A program made the position numbers and the translations under genes. The notes below the pieces were generated by a model, which saw only the letters and a list, made by a program, of their open reading frames with translations, made no database searches and was not told where the DNA came from. From Rhodococcus_D sp039923155 (lineage in GTDB: Bacteria; Actinomycetota; Actinomycetes; Mycobacteriales; Mycobacteriaceae), in the NCBI GenBank assembly GCA_039923155.1, contig JBDTDI010000238.1, forward strand, positions 1-15,107: a stretch of 15,107 bases of DNA, given 5' to 3'. Within the stretch, counting starts at the first letter, position 1, and each line of letters opens with the position of its first letter. This document shows, in pieces, positions 10,977-15,107 of this stretch.

Positions 10977-13457
10977 GTGGCTGCCCTGCGAACCCTGATC
11001 AAGCTCCTCGGCACCTGCGCGCTGGCCGGGGTCCTCTTCGCCGGCGTCCTGTTCCCGACGGTCGGCGGCGTGGGCCTGCTGTCGAACAAGGCCAGCGACA
11101 CCGTGGACAGCGTCTCGGCCGCGCTCAACACCGGTGTGGTCCCGCAGACCTCCAGGATGCTCGACAAGAACGGCAAGCTGCTGGCCACGTTCTGGGGCTC
11201 GCAGCGGCGCACCGTCGTACCCAGCGACAAGATCTCCCCCGCCATGAAGCGGGCCATCGTCTCCATCGAGGACCGGCGCTTCTACGAGCACCAGGGGGTG
11301 GACTACCGGGGCACCGCGCGTGCCTTCGTCAACAACGCCAGCGGGGAGTCCACCCAGGGCGCGTCCACCCTGACCCAGCAGTACGTGAAGAACTACCTGC
11401 TGCTGGTGCTGGCCCAGAACGACCTGGAGCGCCGCCAGGCCACCGAGGTCACCCCCGCCCGCAAGCTGCGGGAGATCCGGATCTCCCTGGCCCTGGACAA
11501 GGAGCTCGGCAAGGACGAGATCCTCACCCGCTACCTGAACCTGGTGCCCTTCGGCAACGGCGCGTACGGGGTGGAGGCTGCGGCGGAGACCTACTTCGGG
11601 GTTCATGCCGCGGCCCTGACGATCACCCAGGCGGCGATGCTGGCCGGGATGGTGCAGTCCTCCTCGGCGCTGAACCCCTACGTCCGACCGGCCGACGTGC
11701 TCGCCCGCCGCAACCTGGTGCTGGACACGATGGCGGAGACCGGCGCGATCACCAAGACCGACGCGACGACGGCGAAGAAGGCCCCGCTGGGAGTTCTCCC
11801 GAAGCCGGGCTCGCCGGACAACGGCTGCCTGGCCGCGGGCGATCGCGGCTTCTTCTGCGACTTCGCGCTGCAGTACCTCGACCAGCACGGCATCGACAAG
11901 AAGACGCTCGACGACGGCGGGTACGTGGTGAAGACGACCCTGGACCCGGCGGTGCAGGACTCGGTCAAGGCGGCGACCAACCGTGACGTTCCCGCGAACC
12001 TGCCCAAGATCGCCAACGTCATGGACGTGGTGCAGCCCGGGCAGGACCGCCACCGCGTGCTGGCCATGGCCTCGAGCCGCACCTACGGCCTGGACGGCGG
12101 CGCCGGGCAGACCACGATCGGCGAGCCCTACATCCCCGTCGGCGACGGCGCCGGCTCGGTGTTCAAGATCTTCACCACCGCCGCGGCCATGGAGAAGGGC
12201 CTGGGCACCAACGCGATCCTGCCGACCCCGAAGCTCGCCGTGGTCCGGGGCGTCGGCGTGGGCGGCGCCAAGCCGTGCCCTCCCGACGCCTACTGCGTGC
12301 GCAACTACACCGACAACTACAAGCTGCAGTACTCGGTGACCGAGGCGCTGGCCCAGTCGCCGAACACCGCCTTCGTCGAGCTCATCGCCAGCATCGGAGT
12401 GACCCCGACCGTCGACATGGCCGTACGTCTGGGCATGCGCTCGCTCGCTGCTCCCGGGAGCGCTCCCACCACGGACAACCCCAAGCGCAGCGTCGCCGAG
12501 CAGCTGAAGCAGGAGAACTCGGCGGCCTTCACCCTGGGGGTGAACTCGGTGAACATGCTCGAGCTGGCCAACGTGGGGGCGACGCTCTCCTCCGCCGGCA
12601 AGTGGTGCCCGGCCAGCCCGATCGACACCGTCACCGACGCCAAGGGCAAGCCGGTCAACATCGACGAGGTTAAGTGCAACCAGGTGGTGCCCCCGGGCCT
12701 GGCCAACACCCTCGCGGTGGCGATGGGCAAGGACGACCAGGGCAGCGGCACCTCTGCGCGCGCCGCCCGCGACGTCGGGTGGGACTACCCGACGTCGGCC
12801 AAGACCGGGACCACCAACTCCTACCGCTCCGCGGCCTTCCTGGGCTTCACCAACACCCTGGCCGGGGCGAACATCACCTTCGACGACTCCTCGGCACCCT
12901 CTGGGATCACCGTCGCCGGGTTCAACCCGAGTAGCTGCGGGTCAGCGGACTGCGCAGGCAACAACGGTGGAATCACCGGTGGGACGACCCCGGGTCACAC
13001 CTTCTACAGCGCGCTCAAGCCGGTGATGGACTCCTTCGGTCCGGTCAGCTTCCCGCCCACCGACCCGCTGTTTGTCAACGGGTCCGGGGCCGGCAACGTG
13101 CCCGACGTGACCGGACAGGGCAGCCAGCAGGCCACCGCGACGCTCACCGGGGTGAACTTCAAGGTCAACACCGTCACGGTGAACAGCGGGAGCTCGCGCG
13201 GCACGGTGGTCCGGCAGAGCATCACCGGGGCGTCGATCCCCGGGGCGAACATCACCCTGTACGTCAGCTCGGGGTACGTCCCCGCCCCGCCACCCAGGCC
13301 TGCCCCGAAGCCAGCACCGGCCCCGGCACCTGCCCCCGCCCCGGCCCCCGCCCCGGCGCCGGCGCCGGCTCCGGCTCCCGCGCCGGGCCCGGGCGTGCCG
13401 TTCCTGCCGCCCGTTGCCCCCCTCCCGAATGCCCCGGCTCCGGTGCCGCCGGGCTGA
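10977..13457 (+). CDS. ponA2: Class A penicillin-binding protein with PASTA domain
   Basis: A bifunctional peptidoglycan synthase of about 826 residues, counterpart of Rv3682. One N-terminal membrane helix (about 11-35) anchors it. The GT51 glycosyltransferase has EDRRFYEHQG at 98-107 (catalytic Glu98), QGASTLTQQ at 127-135 and RKLREIRISL near 162. The transpeptidase has the acylated serine in SVFK (Ser394-Lys397), the SPN motif at 461-463 and KTGTT at 609-613. A single PASTA domain (about 706-768) follows, then a Pro/Ala-rich tail. Eight cysteines lie outside the membrane (284, 294, 434, 440, 544, 567, 654, 659) in close pairs, suggesting disulfides. The product builds cell wall under stress; mycobacterial mutants are sensitive to acid and starvation. 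The start is GTG 10977, placed by the -10 element. Confidence 0.96.
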   Translation: MAALRTLIKLLGTCALAGVLFAGVLFPTVGGVGLLSNKASDTVDSVSAALNTGVVPQTSRMLDKNGKLLATFWGSQRRTVVPSDKISPAMKRAIVSIEDRRFYEHQGVDYRGTARAFVNNASGESTQGASTLTQQYVKNYLLLVLAQNDLERRQATEVTPARKLREIRISLALDKELGKDEILTRYLNLVPFGNGAYGVEAAAETYFGVHAAALTITQAAMLAGMVQSSSALNPYVRPADVLARRNLVLDTMAETGAITKTDATTAKKAPLGVLPKPGSPDNGCLAAGDRGFFCDFALQYLDQHGIDKKTLDDGGYVVKTTLDPAVQDSVKAATNRDVPANLPKIANVMDVVQPGQDRHRVLAMASSRTYGLDGGAGQTTIGEPYIPVGDGAGSVFKIFTTAAAMEKGLGTNAILPTPKLAVVRGVGVGGAKPCPPDAYCVRNYTDNYKLQYSVTEALAQSPNTAFVELIASIGVTPTVDMAVRLGMRSLAAPGSAPTTDNPKRSVAEQLKQENSAAFTLGVNSVNMLELANVGATLSSAGKWCPASPIDTVTDAKGKPVNIDEVKCNQVVPPGLANTLAVAMGKDDQGSGTSARAARDVGWDYPTSAKTGTTNSYRSAAFLGFTNTLAGANITFDDSSAPSGITVAGFNPSSCGSADCAGNNGGITGGTTPGHTFYSALKPVMDSFGPVSFPPTDPLFVNGSGAGNVPDVTGQGSQQATATLTGVNFKVNTVTVNSGSSRGTVVRQSITGASIPGANITLYVSSGYVPAPPPRPAPKPAPAPAPAPAPAPAPAPAPAPAPAPGPGVPFLPPVAPLPNAPAPVPPG
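13299..13385 (+). repeat. Pro-Ala dipeptide repeat at the PonA2 C-terminus
   Basis: The reading frame runs through about 14 proline-alanine dipeptides after PAPKP, before a final Gly/Pro-rich end (PGPGVPFLPP). The DNA is a low-complexity run of CCGGCN-like codons that could change length by slippage. The segment probably spans the cell wall as an extended tether. Confidence 0.8.
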
Positions 13458-13542
13458 CCGGGTCTCGGCCTCGGTCGAGGTAGGGCCCATCGGGCTCGCG
13501 GTGGGCCGCCGGCCGTGGTCGACGGGGCTGGGTGTCGCCGCC

Positions 13543-13567
13543 GGCCACCAGGAGCAGCCTCGTGGCC
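13543..13567. terminator. Bidirectional stem-loop between ponA2 and the YqeY gene
   Basis: GGCCAC-C-AGG (13543-13552) pairs with CCT-C-GTGGCC (13558-13567) around AGCAG, giving nine base pairs and one C-C mismatch. It lies between two convergent genes, 85 bases after the ponA2 stop and 35 before the YqeY stop. The remaining 145-base gap holds nothing else I can recognise. Confidence 0.5.
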
Positions 13568-13602
13568 ACCGAGACGACGGAGGATGTCCCCCGCCTCTCC
13601 GC

Positions 13603-14073
13603 TCAGCCCTGCAGGAGGGACTTGACGGCGCTGGAGACGCGCCCGCCATCAGCCCGACCGGCCGCAGCTGCGCTCGCGAGCTTCATGACCTGCCCCATCT
13701 GTCGCATGCCCGGCGCCTCACCGTTGTCCGCCCGTACCGCCTCCACCGCGTCCGCAGCGAGCGCGGCGACCTCACCGTCGTCGAGCTGGCTGGGCAGGTA
13801 CGCGGCGAGGATGCTGGCCTCCGCGCGCTCCTTGTCGGCCAGCTCGGGACGGTTCGCCCCGTCGAACGCCTCCGCGGACTCCTGGCGCTTCTTCGACTCC
13901 TTGGCCAGCACCTTGAGCACCTCGGCGTCGTCGAGCTCGCGGGCGGTGGTGCCGGCCACTTCCTCGGTGCGCACCGCGGACAGCGCCATGCGCAGCGTGG
14001 ACACGACCAGGGCGTCGCGGGCCTTCATCGCCGTCGTCAGGTCGGAGTGCAGTCGGCTCGCAAGGTCGCTCAT
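13603..14073 (-). CDS. GatB/YqeY domain protein
   Basis: A 156-residue stand-alone YqeY protein. The N-terminal helical part (LASRLHSDLTTAMKARD, then TLRMALSAV at 26-34) and the C-terminal part with ASILAAYLPSQL (86-97) and GMRQMGQVM (122-130) are the family's conserved blocks. The fold equals the tail domain of the GatB subunit of tRNA-dependent amidotransferase, which binds tRNA, but the free protein's job is not firmly known. It is cytoplasmic and of normal length. The start is ATG 14073; TAGCGT lies eight bases upstream and no Shine-Dalgarno sequence is seen, so the mRNA is nearly or fully leaderless. It converges on ponA2 and diverges from the phosphoesterase gene, 54 bases away. Confidence 0.93.
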   Translation of the reverse strand: MSDLASRLHSDLTTAMKARDALVVSTLRMALSAVRTEEVAGTTARELDDAEVLKVLAKESKKRQESAEAFDGANRPELADKERAEASILAAYLPSQLDDGEVAALAADAVEAVRADNGEAPGMRQMGQVMKLASAAAAGRADGGRVSSAVKSLLQG

Positions 14074-14081
14074 GGGTACCG

Positions 14082-14087
14082 ACGCTA
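14082..14087 (-). promoter_or_regulatory. -10 element of the YqeY gene
   Basis: Minus-strand TAGCGT ends eight bases before the ATG at 14073. It stands back to back with the phosphoesterase promoter. Confidence 0.4.
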
Positions 14088-14115
14088 CGCGGAGCGGACA
14101 ACCGGTTTGGGCTCG

Positions 14116-14121
14116 TACGCT
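14116..14121 (+). promoter_or_regulatory. -10 element of the metallophosphoesterase gene
   Basis: TACGCT is followed by GAGCCT (six bases) and the GTG at 14128, the same layout as for ponA2. No clear -35 is seen. Confidence 0.5.
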
Positions 14122-14127
14122 GAGCCT

Positions 14128-15087
14128 GTGCCTGTTCCCCCCCGCAGCAGTGGCCCACACCTTCTCGTCCGCGCCGGACTCGGCGTTCTCGGCGTCGGCG
14201 CCGCTGGTATCGGCTACGCCGCCGGGATCGAGCGCAACGCGTTCACCCTGCGGGAAGTGACCCTGCCGGTGCTGACGCCCGGGTCGGCGAGCCTGCGGGT
14301 GCTGCACCTCTCCGACCTGCACATGACCCCGAACCAACGGCGCAAGCAGCGCTGGGTGAGCGAGCTCGCCCGCCTGGAGCCCGACCTGGTGGTCAACACC
14401 GGTGACAACCTCGCTCACCAGCGGGCCGTCCCGGCCGTGGTGCAGGCCCTGGACCCGCTGCTCGCCCGACCCGGCCTGTTCGTGTTCGGCAGCAACGACT
14501 ACTTCGCCCCCTCCCCAAAGAACCCGGCGCAGTACCTCACCGCCAAGCACAAGCGGGCGCACGGCCAACCGCTGCCGTGGCGGGACCTGCGCGCCGCGTT
14601 CGCCGAGCGCGGTTGGCTCGACGCCACCCACACCCGCCACCGCTTGGAGGTGAACGGGGTGCGCGTTGCCGTGGTCGGGGTGGACGACCCGCACCTGAAG
14701 CGGGAGCGGATGGGGACCGTCGACGGTCCCGCCGCCGGCGATGCGGATCTACGCCTGGCCCTGACCCACTCCCCCGAGCCACGGGTGCTCGACGTGTTTG
14801 CCCGCCAGGGGTACGACCTGGTCATGGCCGGGCACACCCACGGGGGCCAGCTGTGCCTGCCCGGGGTGGGGGCCATCGTCACCAACTGTGAGCTCGACCG
14901 CAGCCGCGCCAAGGGCGCTTCGCGGTGGGGCTCGCACATGTGGCTGCACGTGTCGGCCGGCCTCGGCACCTCGCCGTACGCCCCCGTGCGCTTCGCGTGC
15001 CGCCCGGAGGCGACGCTGCTGACCCTGGTGGCCGCGGCGCACCAGCGCACGGCTCGGCCGGTGGACACCGCCGCCGCCGCGCGGTGA
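14128..15087 (+). CDS. Membrane-anchored metallophosphoesterase (Rv3683-like)
   Basis: A 319-residue calcineurin-like phosphoesterase of the YkuE/YaeI type. Residues about 12-33 are an N-terminal hydrophobic segment that should anchor or export it. The metal-site blocks are LSDLHM (Asp63, His65), VNTGDN (Asp93), LTHSPE (His214) and AGHTHGGQ (His236, His238). The block usually written GNHD or GNHE reads GSND at 121-124, so the normal Asn and His positions are changed. Relatives cleave phosphodiesters or lipid pyrophosphates such as UDP-diacylglucosamine; here the substrate is unknown, but a cell-envelope target is likely given ponA2 nearby. The GTG 14128 start is chosen because of the -10 element six bases upstream; the frame is open much further upstream, but that region belongs to the opposite strand's YqeY gene. 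Only 20 featureless bases follow the stop. Confidence 0.92.
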   Translation: MPVPPRSSGPHLLVRAGLGVLGVGAAGIGYAAGIERNAFTLREVTLPVLTPGSASLRVLHLSDLHMTPNQRRKQRWVSELARLEPDLVVNTGDNLAHQRAVPAVVQALDPLLARPGLFVFGSNDYFAPSPKNPAQYLTAKHKRAHGQPLPWRDLRAAFAERGWLDATHTRHRLEVNGVRVAVVGVDDPHLKRERMGTVDGPAAGDADLRLALTHSPEPRVLDVFARQGYDLVMAGHTHGGQLCLPGVGAIVTNCELDRSRAKGASRWGSHMWLHVSAGLGTSPYAPVRFACRPEATLLTLVAAAHQRTARPVDTAAAAR

Positions 15088-15107
15088 GGTCGGCGCCGCG
15101 GTCAGCG

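Noticed and set aside
13414..14127. Plus-strand frame open far upstream of the phosphoesterase, which could suggest a longer protein
   Set aside because: This part is antisense to the convincing YqeY gene and has no domain; the -10 element six bases before GTG 14128 marks the real start.

Overview
The window is very GC-rich DNA from an actinobacterium. Nearly every gene has a recognisable counterpart, in the same order and orientation, in the Mycobacterium tuberculosis block Rv3671c to Rv3683 (marP, NUDIX, thioredoxin-like protein, nth, small membrane protein, crp, MBL-fold hydrolase, RidA, 51-residue DUF4177-like protein, bagA, bagB, whiB4, ponA2, metallophosphoesterase). The Crp protein has the same length as the mycobacterial one and is nearly identical as I remember it. 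A WhiB4-type protein and a PASTA-bearing PonA2 also fit. I place the organism in the Mycobacteriales/Pseudonocardiales part of Actinomycetes, but I cannot name a genus.

Layout. (1) 1-2288, minus strand: a tightly overlapping operon nth > TlpA-like > NudL-type NUDIX > marP, with marP cut by the window edge. (2) 2411-3557, plus strand: a small membrane protein with a strong terminator, then crp with its own leader. (3) 3558-3896: a gene-free stretch with a 23-bp triplication of the crp 3' end, a 12-bp stem-loop, short tandem repeats and a palindrome next to the following start codon. (4) 3915-5944, plus strand: an MFS transporter and a dienelactone hydrolase, which I do not expect at this position in the mycobacterial locus and read as an accessory insertion. 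(5) 5958-8262, minus strand: DUF4177-like > RidA, then NUDT19-like NUDIX > MBL-fold hydrolase. (6) 8318-10446, plus strand: bagA-bagB, a pair of Get3/ArsA-like ATPases. (7) 10450-10758, minus strand: whiB4, with a long structured leader. (8) 10977-13457, plus strand: ponA2. (9) 13603-14073, minus strand: a YqeY protein. (10) 14128-15087, plus strand: a membrane-anchored metallophosphoesterase.

The genes combine DNA repair (nth), cell-wall synthesis (ponA2), redox or acid stress at the envelope (marP, TlpA-like, whiB4), global control (crp) and a set of small hydrolases and damage-control enzymes (RidA, two NUDIX proteins, MBL hydrolase, BagAB). Two sequence-level patterns dominate. Five gene junctions use a four-base GTGA stop/start overlap. 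At least seven genes have a TAnnnT -10-like element only 6-8 bases before the start codon, the arrangement expected of leaderless transcripts.

I see no CRISPR array, insertion sequence, phage gene, tRNA or rRNA. I did not find a clearly new multi-gene system. The best candidates for unreported biology are the whiB4 leader with mutually exclusive hairpins, the operator-like palindrome and repeats before the MFS gene, and the asymmetric BagA/BagB ATP sites beside a RidA/NUDIX/MBL cluster.
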